64,000 nucleotides of DNA from Streptomyces sp. SPB162 (GCF_029504575.1 NZ_JAQFII010000001.1:3789001-3853000), one strand, 5' to 3'. Counted from the first letter of the stretch, positions 1 to 9,190 are shown. The notes: a model not told the origin generated them from the sequence alone. Numbers and translations are program-made.

Positions 1-1
1 C

Positions 2-1360
2 GGCGCCGCACCCGTGGAGATATACCGGCACGCGGAGTCGGCCGGGGTCGGCGACCTGTCGGAGGACGGCACGCTGCTCGTCATCGAGCACACCGAGCAC
101 GGCGACGCGATGCACGGCGCGCTGCGCGTGGTTCGGCTCGACGGCTCGACCGTCGCCGAGCTGGACGACTCCCGTGGCGGCACGGAGGAGCTCGGACTGG
201 ACTGCCTGGGCTTCGCGCCGGTGGCCGGGGACACCCGGCTGCTCGTCGGGCACCAGCGCGCCGGGCGCTGGCTGCCGATGGTGTGGGACGTGCTGACCGG
301 CGAGGAGACCGCGCTGGCGATCGACCTGCCCGGCGATGTCTCCGCCGAGTGGTATCCGGACGGTTCCGCGCTGCTGGTCGTGCACTCGTACCAGGCCCGG
401 AGTGAGATGTTCCGCTTTGACCTGGCGTCCGGCGAGCTCGCTCGGCTGGAGACCCCGCGGGGGACGGTGGGCAACGCGACGGCCCGCCCCGACGGGACGG
501 TGGAGTACCTGTGGTCGTCGGCGGAGCAGCCGTCGGTCGTGCGGTCGACGGCGGGCGGGATCGTGCTGGAGGCGCCGGGCCTCAAGGCTCCGGCTTCGGT
601 GCCGGTCGAGGACGTGTGGGTGGACGGCCCCGGCGGGCCGGTGCACGCCCTCGTCCAGAAGCCCGAGGGCGACGGGCCGTTCCCGACGGTCTTCGAGGTC
701 CACGGCGGCCCCGCCTGGCACGACTCCGACGCCTTCGCGGCCGGGCCCGCGGCCTGGGTGGACCACGGCTTCGCCGTCGTCCGGCTCAACTACCGCGGCT
801 CCACCGGCTACGGGCGGGAGTGGACGGACGCGCTCAAGCACCGCGTCGGGCTGATCGAGCTGGAGGACGTGGCGGCGGTCCGCGAGTGGGCCGTCGGCTC
901 GGGGCTGGCCGACCCGGCGAAGCTGGTGCTCTCCGGCGGCTCGTGGGGCGGCTACCTGACGCTGCTGGGGCTCGGAACGCAGCCCACCGCCTGGACGGCG
1001 GGGCTCGCGGCCGTTCCCGTCGCCGACTACGTCACCTCGTACAACGACGAGATGGAGGCGCTGAAGTCGCTGGACCGCACGCTCTTCGGCGGCTCGCCCA
1101 CCGACGTTCCCGCGCGCTACGAGGCCTCGTCGCCGATCACGTACGTCGAGCGGGTGACCGCGCCCGTGTACATCTCGGCGGGCATGAACGACCCGCGCTG
1201 CCCGATCCGGCAGATCGACAACTACGTCGAGCGGCTGGTGGCGCTGGGGAAGGTCCACGAGGTGTACCGGTACGACGCGGGGCATGGCTCGCTCGTCGTC
1301 GAGGAGCGGATCAAGCAGGTCCGGCTGGAGCTGGCCTTCGCCATGAAGCACGCGCTGTGA
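2..1360 (+). CDS. S9 family prolyl oligopeptidase-like serine peptidase, 5'-truncated by the window edge
   Basis: The C-terminal half is an alpha/beta-hydrolase domain of the prolyl oligopeptidase family, which cleaves or hydrolyses small peptides. Counting from the GTG at 14, it has an oxyanion-type HGGP motif (229-232), nucleophile Ser310 in GGSWGG, the acid Asp393 in MNDPRCP and His424 in GHGS. The N-terminal ~200 residues are the end of a beta-propeller. The frame stays open to the window edge, and family members are usually about 600 residues, so the true start lies upstream of the window and the GTG at 14 is probably internal. It converges on the SURF1 gene with a 24-base gap. Substrate cannot be told from sequence. 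Confidence 0.88.
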   Translation, partial: GAAPVEIYRHAESAGVGDLSEDGTLLVIEHTEHGDAMHGALRVVRLDGSTVAELDDSRGGTEELGLDCLGFAPVAGDTRLLVGHQRAGRWLPMVWDVLTGEETALAIDLPGDVSAEWYPDGSALLVVHSYQARSEMFRFDLASGELARLETPRGTVGNATARPDGTVEYLWSSAEQPSVVRSTAGGIVLEAPGLKAPASVPVEDVWVDGPGGPVHALVQKPEGDGPFPTVFEVHGGPAWHDSDAFAAGPAAWVDHGFAVVRLNYRGSTGYGREWTDALKHRVGLIELEDVAAVREWAVGSGLADPAKLVLSGGSWGGYLTLLGLGTQPTAWTAGLAAVPVADYVTSYNDEMEALKSLDRTLFGGSPTDVPARYEASSPITYVERVTAPVYISAGMNDPRCPIRQIDNYVERLVALGKVHEVYRYDAGHGSLVVEERIKQVRLELAFAMKHAL

Positions 1361-1384
1361 TCCAGGTCCGGATCGGGTGAGGCC

Positions 1385-2230
1385 TCAGTCGCCCGGCAGG
1401 GCTTCTTCCAGCTTGCCCGGCGCTGCCTTGGCCTCCGTCTGCTCCGGGACGAGGCCCAGCGCGGTGTCCTCGCGCAGCTCCGCCTCGCGGCGGACCAGCC
1501 GGAACCACATGAAGACGACGAAGCCGGCGAAGACGAACCACTCGCCGGTGTAGCCCAGGTTCTGGAAGGCCTTGAGGTCGAGCCCGGAGTTGCCGGTGGC
1601 CGCCGGCGGGACCGCCTTGAGGGGGGCGGTGGCGTCGCCGACCGTGATCCAGCCGCTGTAGACCTCGTAGGGCAGTACGTTGACGAGCGACGCGGCACTG
1701 ATCATCCCGAGCTGTCCCTGCGGCAGACCGCCGGCGGACTGGACGCCCTGGGTGCCGGTGTTCTCGGGCGCCTGCAGGGCGCCGGAGACGGTGACGTCGC
1801 CGGCGGGCGCCGCCGGGATGCCGGCGCGGCTCGCGGACGAGGCGGCGCCGGGAAGCCAGCCGCGCACGACGGGCAGAGCCGCGCCACCGGCCGTACGCAG
1901 CGGGGTGAGCACGTAGTAGCCGGTGCGGTCGCCCAGGTCACGGCCGGGGACGAGGAGCTGGTGAGCGGTGTCGTAGCGGCCGGTCACGGTGACGGTGCGG
2001 CCGGTGGTGTCCTGGGTGACCTGCGCCCTGGTGTCCGGGAGGACGGTCGCGAGCGGGACCGGGGCGGCGGACGCGGCCGCCTTGGGCGCCTGCTCCGCGA
2101 CGTGGTGGCTGTTCATCCGGTCCTCGAAGCGGCTCAGCTGCCAGCTGCCCATGAAGACGCAGAACGGCACGGCGAGCACGACGAAGAGGTGGACTCCCAC
2201 CCAGCGCGGGGTCAGCAGAAACCGGTACAC
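1385..2230 (-). CDS. SURF1 family cytochrome oxidase biogenesis protein
   Basis: A 281-residue protein with the SURF1 layout: an N-terminal transmembrane helix (about 10-30) that runs into the conserved GSWQLSRF segment, a large extracytoplasmic domain, and a second helix near the C terminus (WFVFAGFVVFMWF) followed by a basic, Glu-rich tail. Family members help heme a insertion during assembly of aa3-type cytochrome c oxidase at the cytoplasmic membrane. The gene stands alone between the S9 peptidase and the repeat-bearing membrane protein gene. The function comes from family membership; no oxidase genes are visible nearby. Confidence 0.88.
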   Translation of the reverse strand: MYRFLLTPRWVGVHLFVVLAVPFCVFMGSWQLSRFEDRMNSHHVAEQAPKAAASAAPVPLATVLPDTRAQVTQDTTGRTVTVTGRYDTAHQLLVPGRDLGDRTGYYVLTPLRTAGGAALPVVRGWLPGAASSASRAGIPAAPAGDVTVSGALQAPENTGTQGVQSAGGLPQGQLGMISAASLVNVLPYEVYSGWITVGDATAPLKAVPPAATGNSGLDLKAFQNLGYTGEWFVFAGFVVFMWFRLVRREAELREDTALGLVPEQTEAKAAPGKLEEALPGD

Positions 2231-2330
2231 GCCCCAACGGTACGGGGAACGGGGCGGGTGGACGCCACCGGGCCCGGGGGCGCGGGGCGGATGGCCGCCG
2301 TCGGGCCCGCCCCCCGCCTCGCCTACTGCG

Positions 2331-2390
2331 GCGCAAGGGCCGTCACTGCGGCGCGAGGACCGTCACTGCGGTGCGAGGGCCGTCGTCTTG
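2331..2390. repeat. three 20-bp imperfect tandem units across a stop codon
   Basis: Units at 2331-2350, 2351-2370 and 2371-2390 share the core gccgtcactgcg; the third diverges at its end. The stop codon of the membrane protein gene (2363-2365) lies in the middle unit. On the minus strand each of three successive copies of the core reads Leu-Ala-Pro-Gln-stop. Because 20 is not a multiple of 3, the copies (stops at 2363, 2343 and 2323) serve all three frames. Confidence 0.75.
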
Positions 2391-3565
2391 TAGATCGTCC
2401 CCGCGCATGCGTCCGGGATCGTCGTGTCGGCCACCGCCGGCGCCCCGGCCTCCGGGGTGTGGCTGACCTCGACGCTCGCCGGGGCGGGCGTCGGCGGCTC
2501 GTCGGCCGCCGCCGGAGTGTTCTCCGAGGCGCTGGTGCCGTTGTTCGCGCCGCTGCCGCTGGTGGTTCCGCCGACGGTGGTCGGGGTGGGCGGCACCGGG
2601 CAGCCGTTGGGGCCCGCCGAGTCCGGCACCCAGGCGAAGCGCACCTCGTACGTGTCGCCCGGCTGGAGGACCAGCGGCTCGACCGCCACGTCGGGCAGTC
2701 CGCTGGCCGGATCGCCCGTCGTGTGCTGCAGGACCTGGATCTTCGACGCGTCGGCGCTGCCCTGCGCGAGCACCGTGAGGGCGCCGCCGCCCTTGACCAG
2801 ACAGCCCTTCGCGGAGACGTTCGCGACCCGGAACCAGCCGTACACGGTGCCCTTGGAGTCCGGGGCATCGGTTTTGCCGGCGCCGCTGCCGAGCTGCGAG
2901 CGGTGGCAGGTCGGGGCGGTGCGGCCGGTCGAGCTGCTGGGCTTCGGGGCGACGGTGGCGCCGGGCACGTTCGTGAGGGTGCGGGACGGCGACGGGGTCG
3001 CCGACGGAGTGGGGGCGCTGCCCTGGCTCGTCCCGGTGTCGGCCGGGCCGCCCGTCTCGTCCTGGCTGCTCTCCCCCGCGCCGCCGGTGTCCTGCCGCGG
3101 CTCGTTGGGGTTGGCGACGCCGGCGGCGGTGGTGTCCTGCTGGTCTGCCGTGTTGGCGGCATGCAGCAGGGCCGGGACGGCGGTACACGCCAGCAGGAAC
3201 GCGGCGGCGGCGCCGGCCATGGCCTGGCGGCGGCGCGTACGGCGGGCGGGAACGGCGTGCCGCAGGTGGTCGAGCGCGTCGGGGGCGGGCTTGAGTCCCG
3301 CGACCGCGTCCTGCATCAGCCGGCGCAGCGCGAGCTCGTCGAAGCTCGCTCCGGACCCGGCTCCCGTCCTGAGAGGGCCGGCGCCGGCGGGTCCGTCGCC
3401 GCGCCCTGCGTTCGATTCGGCCCGTTCGGCCCGTTCGGCCCGTTCGGCTCGTTCGGCCCGTTCGGCCCGTTCGTTCGGTTCGTTCAGGTCTTCGCGGATT
3501 TCAGGGTTCTCGCGGATTTCAGGGTTCTCTGGATCCATGCCACGTGAGTCGTAGGGGGTGGTCAT
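2363..3565 (-). CDS. repeat-bearing single-pass membrane protein coupled to an ECF sigma factor
   Basis: 400 residues with no family I can name. The first ~55 residues are highly charged and repetitive: two ENPEIRE-like units, then about five Glu-Arg-Ala tandem units. A conserved-looking segment follows (SFDELALRRLMQDAVAGL...LDHLRHAVPARR), then one transmembrane helix (about 115-140). After a Ser/Thr/Pro-rich stretch comes an extracellular domain with paired Cys residues. Its ATG overlaps the sigma-factor stop by 4 bases (ATGA), so the two are translationally coupled. Position and topology suggest a membrane partner of the sigma factor, possibly an anti-sigma, but I see no zinc-binding HxxxCxxC motif. 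Confident as a gene, not as to role. Confidence 0.75.
   Translation of the reverse strand: MTTPYDSRGMDPENPEIRENPEIREDLNEPNERAERAERAERAERAERAESNAGRGDGPAGAGPLRTGAGSGASFDELALRRLMQDAVAGLKPAPDALDHLRHAVPARRTRRRQAMAGAAAAFLLACTAVPALLHAANTADQQDTTAAGVANPNEPRQDTGGAGESSQDETGGPADTGTSQGSAPTPSATPSPSRTLTNVPGATVAPKPSSSTGRTAPTCHRSQLGSGAGKTDAPDSKGTVYGWFRVANVSAKGCLVKGGGALTVLAQGSADASKIQVLQHTTGDPASGLPDVAVEPLVLQPGDTYEVRFAWVPDSAGPNGCPVPPTPTTVGGTTSGSGANNGTSASENTPAAADEPPTPAPASVEVSHTPEAGAPAVADTTIPDACAGTIYKTTALAPQ
3417..3480. repeat. 9-bp tandem repeat encoding Glu-Arg-Ala units
   Basis: About seven imperfect copies of gttcggccc, in frame on the minus strand, encode an ERA tripeptide array near the N terminus of the membrane protein. 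Just beside it (about 3490-3530) a second short repeat of tcgcggatttcagggttc encodes the ENPEIRE units. Confidence 0.7.
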
Positions 3566-4239
3566 ACGGTCGCCTCCATCGCGATGCGAAGCGCCGCGAG
3601 GCCACGGGAACCGTACGCCTTCACCGAGCCCAGGGAAATTCCGAGCGTCTCGGCGACCTGTGCCTCGGTCATGTCGGCAAAGTAGCGCAGCACGAGGACT
3701 TCGCGCTGACGGCGCTGGAGGGAACGCATGGCGGTCTTGAGCTGGTCGCGCTCCAGGATCTCGTAGGCGCCCTCTTCCGCACTCGCCATGTCGGGCATGG
3801 GCTTGGAGAGGAGCTTGAGACCCAGGATGCGCCGCCGGAGCGCCGACCGGGAGAGGTTGACCACCGTCTGCCGCAGGTAGGCGAGGGTCTTCTCGGGGTC
3901 ACGCACGCGGCTGCGCGCGGAGTGGACGCGGATGAATGCCTCCTGGACGACGTCCTCGCAGGAGGCCGTGTCGTCCAGCAGCAGCGCGGCGAGGCCGAGC
4001 AGCGACCGGTAGTGGGCGCGGTAGGTCTCGGTGAGGTGGTCGACCGTGGTGCCGACGGGCATCGCGGCCTCAGCACCCAGCTCGGACGGCACGCGCACGA
4101 TCGGCCAGGGCGCTATCACGGGCATCCCGCCGGGAGTACGGGCCCGGCCGGCCGTACGGATGGGCGTACGGGAGCGCGGCACACGTGTCGGAGCTCCGCT
4201 CCGCCCAAGTGCCGTCTCGATACCCAGTGCCTCTGCCAC
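3562..4239 (-). CDS. ECF RNA polymerase sigma factor (SigE-family annotation group)
   Basis: 225 residues with a sigma-70 region 2 (DTASCEDVVQEAFIRVHSA; then LAYLRQTVVNLSRSALRRR) and region 4 (QRRQREVLVLRYFADMTEAQVAETLGIS followed by GSVKAYGSRGLAAL). No region 3, as expected for ECF sigma factors. The first ~55 residues are basic and poorly conserved-looking, so a start at MPVGTTVDHLTE (about 4062) is also possible. The stop overlaps the start of the membrane protein gene. The promoter region holds a 7-bp inverted repeat at 4389-4411. The target regulon cannot be told from this window. Confidence 0.88.
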   Translation of the reverse strand: MAEALGIETALGRSGAPTRVPRSRTPIRTAGRARTPGGMPVIAPWPIVRVPSELGAEAAMPVGTTVDHLTETYRAHYRSLLGLAALLLDDTASCEDVVQEAFIRVHSARSRVRDPEKTLAYLRQTVVNLSRSALRRRILGLKLLSKPMPDMASAEEGAYEILERDQLKTAMRSLQRRQREVLVLRYFADMTEAQVAETLGISLGSVKAYGSRGLAALRIAMEATV

Positions 4240-4388
4240 GACTGTTGGACACGCGTCCCCCCGTCAGGGTTGTACGCGCAAGGCTTCGCCTTTGATCTGG
4301 CGCCGAACATCCCCATGCGTACCAACTCTTCCCCAATGCGCCCATTTGCCCAGGCACGAACCGCGCCTGCCCAACAACCCCCGGCACG

Positions 4389-4411
4389 CAGCACATTAGG
4401 GCAGTGTGCTG
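4389..4411. promoter_or_regulatory. inverted repeat CAGCACA-N9-TGTGCTG upstream of the ECF sigma gene
   Basis: A perfect 7-bp inverted repeat with a 9-base spacer, in the 337-base gap between the asd stop and the sigma-factor start. This gap is lower in GC than its surroundings and also holds a ccacttCaagtgg palindrome near 4481-4493. No protein coding is apparent there. It could be an operator; no regulator is identified. Confidence 0.35.
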
Positions 4412-4576
4412 ACACAAAGACGCTCCCCGTCTACTGCCGGTTGCAGCGGCCAGGGAGCGAATTGTCCATTGGTGGAGGGGCCACTTCAAGTGGTCCAGAC
4501 CAAAAGTTGATCACATGATGTGCATTTCGGACGTCACACGTGTCCGCGCACCATGCGCGTCATACGTGCCTGCCCG

Positions 4577-5680
4577 TCACGTGTGCGAACCGACGAACTC
4601 GGCCGCCACCACTTCGGCGATCTGGGCGGTGTTCAATGCGGCACCCTTGCGCAGGTTGTCGCCGCACACGAAGAGTTCGAGCGCGTTCGGGTCGTCCATC
4701 GAGCGGCGTACCCGGCCGACCCAGGTCGGGTCGGTGCCCACCGCGTCCGCGGGGGTCGGGAACTCGCCCTGGGCGGGATCGTCGGTCACGACGACACCGG
4801 GAGCGCCCCGCAGGATCTCGTGCGCCTTCTCCACGGTCACCTCGTTCTCGAACCGCGCGTGCACCGACAGCGAGTGCGTCGTGATGACCGGCACCCGTAC
4901 GCAGGTCGCGGTGACGCGCAGCTCCGGGAGGTCGAGGATCTTCCGCGACTCGTCCCGGACCTTGAGCTCCTCCGAGGACCAGCCGTCCTCGCGCAGCGAG
5001 CCCGCCCACGGCACCACGTTGAGCGCGAGCGGGGCCGGGAAGGGGCCGAAGTCGCCGACCGTGCGCCGCACGTCGCCCGGCTGGGTCCCCAGGTGGGTGC
5101 CGGCGACCTTGGACAGCTGGTCGCGCAGGGTGTCCACGCCGGACTGACCCGCACCGGAAGCCGCCTGGTACGAGGAGACGATCAGCTCGCTCAGCCCGAA
5201 CTCGGCGTGCAGCGCGCCGATCGCCACGATCATGGACAGCGTCGTGCAGTTGGGATTGGCGATGATGCCGCGCGGACGCATCCGGACCGCGCGCGCGTTG
5301 ACCTCCGGCACCACCAGCGGGACGTCGGGATCCATCCGGAAGGCTCCGGAGTTGTCCACGACGACCGCGCCCTTGGCGGCGGCGATCGGCGCCCACTGGG
5401 CGGACACCTCGTCCGGGACGTCGAACATCGCGACGTCGACGCCCTCGAACGCCTCCTCGTTCAGCACGACGACCTCGGTCTCCACGCCGCGCACCACGAG
5501 GCGGCGACCGGCCGACCGCGCGGAGGCGATCAGCCGGATCTCACCCCACACGTCCTGCCGGGTGGAGAGCAGCTCCAGCATCACCGTGCCGACGGCGCCC
5601 GTCGCACCGACGACGGCGAGGGTCGGCTTGGACCGACCGCCGGCCGCGGAGCCCGCGGCCGTGGCCGGGCCGTAGCTCAT
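4577..5680 (-). CDS. asd: aspartate-semialdehyde dehydrogenase
   Basis: 367 residues from the ATG at 5680, which overlaps the lysC stop by 4 bases. It reduces beta-aspartyl phosphate to aspartate semialdehyde with NADPH, the branch point to diaminopimelate/lysine and to threonine/methionine. Seen: the N-terminal nucleotide-binding loop VVGATGAVG, the catalytic cysteine in NPNCTTL, and the substrate-binding QAASGAGQ stretch. An apparent longer reading frame upstream of the ATG is only lysC read in the wrong frame. Operon with lysC, as in many actinomycetes. Confidence 0.95.
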   Translation of the reverse strand: MSYGPATAAGSAAGGRSKPTLAVVGATGAVGTVMLELLSTRQDVWGEIRLIASARSAGRRLVVRGVETEVVVLNEEAFEGVDVAMFDVPDEVSAQWAPIAAAKGAVVVDNSGAFRMDPDVPLVVPEVNARAVRMRPRGIIANPNCTTLSMIVAIGALHAEFGLSELIVSSYQAASGAGQSGVDTLRDQLSKVAGTHLGTQPGDVRRTVGDFGPFPAPLALNVVPWAGSLREDGWSSEELKVRDESRKILDLPELRVTATCVRVPVITTHSLSVHARFENEVTVEKAHEILRGAPGVVVTDDPAQGEFPTPADAVGTDPTWVGRVRRSMDDPNALELFVCGDNLRKGAALNTAQIAEVVAAEFVGSHT

Positions 5681-6198
5681 CGTCCCGTACCGCCGTAGAC
5701 GACCGCTTCGTCGCTTTCCGTGTCGAGCCCGAACGCGGAGTGCACCGCCTGGACGGCCGGCTTCACGTCGTCGGCCCGGGTGACCACCGAGATGCGGATC
5801 TCGGATGTCGAGATCAGTTCGATGTTGACCCCGGCGTTCGACAGCGCCTCGAAGAAGGTCGCCGTGACGCCCGGGTTGGTCTTCATCCCCGCGCCGACCA
5901 GCGAGATCTTGCCGATCTGGTCGTCGTAGCGCAGCGAGTCGTAGCCGATGCGGTCCTGCGACCGGGTGAGCGCGTCCATCGCCTTGCGGCCCTCGGTCTT
6001 GGGGAGGGTGAAGGAGATGTCGGTGAGACCGGTGGCCGCGGCCGACACGTTCTGGACGACCATGTCGATGTTGACCTCGGCGTCCGCGATGGCCCGGAAG
6101 ATCGTCGCCGCCTCGCCCGGCTTGTCCGGCACCCCGACGACCGTGATCTTGGCCTCGGACGTGTCGTGCGCAACCCCGGAGATGATCGCCTGCTCCAT
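5677..6198 (-). CDS. predicted aspartate kinase beta subunit from an internal in-frame start
   Basis: Within lysC an ATG at 6198 opens a 173-residue in-frame product ([12 protein letters not shown]...) covering just the two ACT domains. It is preceded by AAGGAGG (6206-6212) with a 7-base spacer, one of the best ribosome-binding sites in the window. In Corynebacterium and Bacillus the alpha2beta2 aspartokinases are made this way from overlapping genes. Here the site is seen directly; translation of a separate subunit is inferred. Confidence 0.6.
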   Translation of the reverse strand: MEQAIISGVAHDTSEAKITVVGVPDKPGEAATIFRAIADAEVNIDMVVQNVSAAATGLTDISFTLPKTEGRKAMDALTRSQDRIGYDSLRYDDQIGKISLVGAGMKTNPGVTATFFEALSNAGVNIELISTSEIRISVVTRADDVKPAVQAVHSAFGLDTESDEAVVYGGTGR

Positions 6199-6951
6199 CG
6201 GCTTGCCTCCTTGCGGTGCTTCGTTGCTCACCCAGGTACCCGGCAGACCGGAGAAGGACGAGCGGACGTGGATCGGGATGTTGTAACGACGGGCGTACTC
6301 GACGCAGCGGTGCAGCAGCACCTTCGAACCGGAGCTGGCCAGTTCCAGCATGTCCTCGAAGGAGATCCAGTCCATCTTCCGGGCGCGCTTGACGACCCGC
6401 GGGTCGGCGGTGAAGACCCCGTCGACGTCCGTGTAGATCTCGCACACCTCGGCGGCGAGCGCGGCGGCCAGCGCCACCGCAGTGGTGTCGGAACCGCCGC
6501 GGCCCAGGGTGGTGATGTCCTTCTTGTCCTGGGACACGCCCTGGAAGCCGGCCACGATCGCGATGTTGCCCTCGTCGAGGGCGGTCCGGATCCGGCCGGG
6601 CGTCACGTCGATGATCCGCGCCTTGTTGTGGACGGAGTCGGTGATCACCCCGGCCTGGCTGCCGGTGAACGACTGCGCCTCGTGGCCGAGGTTTTTGATC
6701 GCCATCGCCAGCAGCGCCATGGAGATCCGCTCACCGGCGGTCAGCAGCATGTCGAACTCCCGGCCGGCGGGAATCGGTGACACCTGCTCGGCGAGATCGA
6801 TCAGCTCGTCCGTCGTATCGCCCATCGCGGACACCACGACGACGACCTGATGGCCGTTCTTCTTGGTGTCGACGATTCGCCGGGCGACGCGCTTGATGCC
6901 TTCGGCATCGGCGACGGAGGAGCCTCCGTACTTCTGCACGACAAGGCCCAC
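5677..6951 (-). CDS. lysC: aspartate kinase (alpha subunit)
   Basis: 424 residues. It phosphorylates aspartate in the first step of the aspartate family pathway. Seen: the kinase N terminus [11 protein letters not shown], the [21 protein letters not shown] nucleotide/substrate loop region, and two C-terminal ACT regulatory domains (about 265-420) that usually bind lysine/threonine. The 3' end overlaps asd. An internal ATG with a near-perfect Shine-Dalgarno inside the gene (see the separate entry) predicts an independently translated beta subunit. About 450 bases of repeat-rich non-coding DNA precede the gene and should contain its promoter. Confidence 0.95.
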   Translation of the reverse strand: MGLVVQKYGGSSVADAEGIKRVARRIVDTKKNGHQVVVVVSAMGDTTDELIDLAEQVSPIPAGREFDMLLTAGERISMALLAMAIKNLGHEAQSFTGSQAGVITDSVHNKARIIDVTPGRIRTALDEGNIAIVAGFQGVSQDKKDITTLGRGGSDTTAVALAAALAAEVCEIYTDVDGVFTADPRVVKRARKMDWISFEDMLELASSGSKVLLHRCVEYARRYNIPIHVRSSFSGLPGTWVSNEAPQGGKPMEQAIISGVAHDTSEAKITVVGVPDKPGEAATIFRAIADAEVNIDMVVQNVSAAATGLTDISFTLPKTEGRKAMDALTRSQDRIGYDSLRYDDQIGKISLVGAGMKTNPGVTATFFEALSNAGVNIELISTSEIRISVVTRADDVKPAVQAVHSAFGLDTESDEAVVYGGTGR

Positions 6952-7404
6952 GTGCGCTCCTCGGGAGGTCTGGAACTGCGGTCGGCTCAGTCTAACGAGC
7001 GGGCCGGGGCGGCCTCCGCAGTATCGGATATTGAGACAGGTGGCCCACTCGGTGGGCCCATGCCCAGGACAGAACGGAATAACCCCAGATCAGGCGCGGA
7101 TGCGCGGCCGGGGATAAATCATCGAGATCCAGGGGATCGGCGCAGCAGGCGGTCAGGGTCCGGCGGCTCGGCAGGCCACGACCCGGCGGCCTGGCCCGTC
7201 GGGGTCCGCCGACTCGGACGTCCGGGATCCGGGTCCGCCGACTCAGACGTCCGGGACCGCCGGCCCAGCGCCGTCCCAGACCAGCGACATAGCCGCCCCG
7301 GGTTGCCGACTCAGCCGTCCCAGACCAGCGACGTAGCCGCCCCGGGCCGCCGAATCAGCCGTCCGGATCGCCGAATCAGCCGGTCGCGGGCTGGGCGCGG
7401 GCGC
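6952..7404. other. repeat-rich intergenic region upstream of lysC
   Basis: 453 bases with no convincing gene. It holds an inverted repeat ggcccac-tcg-gtgggcc (7042-7058) about 90 bases before the lysC start. Beyond that, between 7202 and 7346, lie two direct-repeat pairs described separately. It spans the end of the DUF5063 gene and the start of lysC, so it should contain the lysC promoter, though no clear -35/-10 pair stands out. Confidence 0.5.
7202..7346. repeat. two pairs of direct repeats (26 bp and 32 bp)
   Basis: A 26-bp unit at 7202-7227 recurs at 7231-7256 with one mismatch. A 32-bp unit at 7271-7302 recurs at 7315-7346 with one mismatch. The blocks are non-coding and rich in the ccgac/gtcc motif. 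Further partial copies (ccgaatcagccg) continue to about 7383. Confidence 0.75.
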
Positions 7405-8097
7405 TCACGGGGTACCCAGCTCGGCCGCCATGACCTTGCCGGCCTCCTCGGCCAAGCGCTCCTCGTCGTCGGCCGAGTCGTCGGTGTCCAGGCCGTCCAG
7501 CTCGTCCAGCGGGCTGTCCAGGCGGACGTGGGCGACCAGGGACTGCAGCGCGCGCAGCGAGGCGCTGGCCGTCGGCCCCCAGTTCGACAGGTACGAGAAC
7601 TGCCACCACCACAGCGCCTCGCTCACCCGGCCCGCGCGGAAGTGCGCGAGTCCGTGCGTGAGATCGGTCACCACGTCGGCCATATCGTCCGAAATACGGC
7701 AGGCGACAGGCGTGCTGCGCGGCACGTAGGGGTCGAAGACCTCCGAGTACACGTCGATCGGCTCCAGCAGCGCCGCAAGGTGCTGCCGCAGCTCGTCCGC
7801 GTCCGGCTCGGGGCCGATGTCGGGCTCGTAGCGCTCGTCCGGAACGATGTCCTCGTGCGCGCCGAGTCGGCCGCCGGCCAGCAGCAGCTGGGAGACCTCG
7901 AGCAGCAGGTACGGGACCGCGCTGTCCGGGTCGTCGCCCTTGGCGACCTCGCGGACCGAGAGGATGAAACTCTCGATCTGATCGCAGATCTGGACGGCGA
8001 AGTCGTCGGGTTCCTGGACGTTCGGATCGCTGAGGTCGCGCTGCGGAGTGCCGGGCGCGCCCTTCGAATCCTTTGCGGTTACCGCGGTGTCAGACAT
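7405..8097 (-). CDS. DUF5063 domain-containing protein
   Basis: 230 residues from the ATG at 8097; a longer frame starting inside recR is not credible. It matches the conserved actinomycete DUF5063 family found next to recR: an acidic, helical, soluble protein with [21 protein letters not shown] near the N terminus and [13 protein letters not shown] in the C-terminal third. The start overlaps the recR stop by 8 bases, so it is translationally coupled to recombination repair genes. Biochemical function is unknown. Confidence 0.85.
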   Translation of the reverse strand: MSDTAVTAKDSKGAPGTPQRDLSDPNVQEPDDFAVQICDQIESFILSVREVAKGDDPDSAVPYLLLEVSQLLLAGGRLGAHEDIVPDERYEPDIGPEPDADELRQHLAALLEPIDVYSEVFDPYVPRSTPVACRISDDMADVVTDLTHGLAHFRAGRVSEALWWWQFSYLSNWGPTASASLRALQSLVAHVRLDSPLDELDGLDTDDSADDEERLAEEAGKVMAAELGTP

Positions 8098-8689
8098 CGA
8101 GCAGTCGTCTCCCTTCGAAGGCACGACCCAGCGTGACCTCGTCGGCGTACTCCAGGTCTCCCCCCACGGGCAGACCACTGGCCAGTCGCGTCACCTTCAG
8201 CCCCATGGGTTTCACCATGCGGGCCAGGTACGTAGCGGTCGCTTCACCTTCAAGGTTGGGATCCGTCGCCAGAATCAGCTCGGTGACGGTGCCGTCCGCG
8301 AGCCGCGCCAGCAGTTCCCGGATCCGTAGATCGTCCGGACCGACGCCCTCGATGGGACTGATCGCGCCGCCGAGCACGTGGTACCTGCCGCGGAACTCAC
8401 GGGTGCGCTCGACCGCGACGACGTCCTTGGGCTCCTCGACCACGCAGATCACCGCGAGGTCGCGGCGCGGGTCACGGCAGACCCGGCACTGCTCGTCCTG
8501 CGCGACGTTCCCGCAGATGTTGCAGAACCGCACCTTGGCCTTGACCTCGGCCAGTACGTGCGCGAGGCGCCGCACATCGGCGGGATCCGCCTGCAGGATG
8601 TGGAAGGCGATCCGCTGCGCGCTCTTGGGACCCACGCCGGGCAGCCTGCCCAGTTCGTCGATGAGGTCCTGAACCACGCCTTCGTACAC
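8090..8689 (-). CDS. recR: recombination mediator protein RecR
   Basis: 199 residues, the usual RecR length. RecR works with RecF/RecO to load RecA at gaps in DNA. Seen in order: an N-terminal helix-hairpin-helix ([17 protein letters not shown]), a four-cysteine zinc finger (CNICGN and CRVC), and a Toprim domain with [12 protein letters not shown] and a [13 protein letters not shown] loop (here [12 protein letters not shown]). It sits downstream of ybaB, the classic bacterial dnaX-ybaB-recR order, here all on the minus strand. Confidence 0.96.
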   Translation of the reverse strand: MYEGVVQDLIDELGRLPGVGPKSAQRIAFHILQADPADVRRLAHVLAEVKAKVRFCNICGNVAQDEQCRVCRDPRRDLAVICVVEEPKDVVAVERTREFRGRYHVLGGAISPIEGVGPDDLRIRELLARLADGTVTELILATDPNLEGEATATYLARMVKPMGLKVTRLASGLPVGGDLEYADEVTLGRAFEGRRLLDV

Positions 8690-8739
8690 GGGGCGCCTTC
8701 CTTGGGTCGTCGCTTACGCCGACTTACACCGGCTGGGAA

Positions 8740-9072
8740 CTAGAACGGCAGGCCGGGCATGCCGCCCAGCCCCTGGGCGAGCGGACCGAGCTTCTCCTGC
8801 TGGAGCTCCTGCGCGGTCGCGTTCGCATTGTGCACGGCGGCGACGACCAGATCGGCCAACGTCTCCGTATCTTCAGGATCGACTGCCTTGGGGTCGATGA
8901 CCAGCCCCCGGAGCTCACCGGCCCCGGTCACCGTGGCCTTCACGAGGCCGCCGCCCGCGGAACCCTCGACCTCGGCCTCGGCCAGCTCCTGCTGGGCCGC
9001 GGCAAGGTCCTGCTGCATCTTCTGGGCCTGCTGGAGCAGCTGCTGCATATTGGGCTGACCACCGGGGATCAC
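8740..9072 (-). CDS. ybaB: YbaB/EbfC family nucleoid-associated DNA-binding protein
   Basis: 110 residues. The N terminus is a Gln-rich helix ([29 protein letters not shown]). A beta-sheet core follows ([27 protein letters not shown]) with the long C-terminal helix typical of the tweezer-like YbaB dimer that binds DNA. It lies between dnaX and recR in the same orientation. Confidence 0.93.
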   Translation of the reverse strand: MIPGGQPNMQQLLQQAQKMQQDLAAAQQELAEAEVEGSAGGGLVKATVTGAGELRGLVIDPKAVDPEDTETLADLVVAAVHNANATAQELQQEKLGPLAQGLGGMPGLPF

Positions 9073-9190
9073 GGGTTCACTCCTGCCTCACGACAACGTT
9101 GCGGGGTAGGGCGAGCCTACGTGCTCGGACGGCCCAGCGCCCTACGCCGTACGGAGGATCGGACGACGTGCCGCGGAACACCGCGTGACA

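Noticed and set aside
4577..6445. A 622-residue frame extending asd upstream into lysC
   Set aside because: The upstream third overlaps lysC in another frame. The ATG at 5680, overlapping the lysC stop, gives a protein of normal Asd length.
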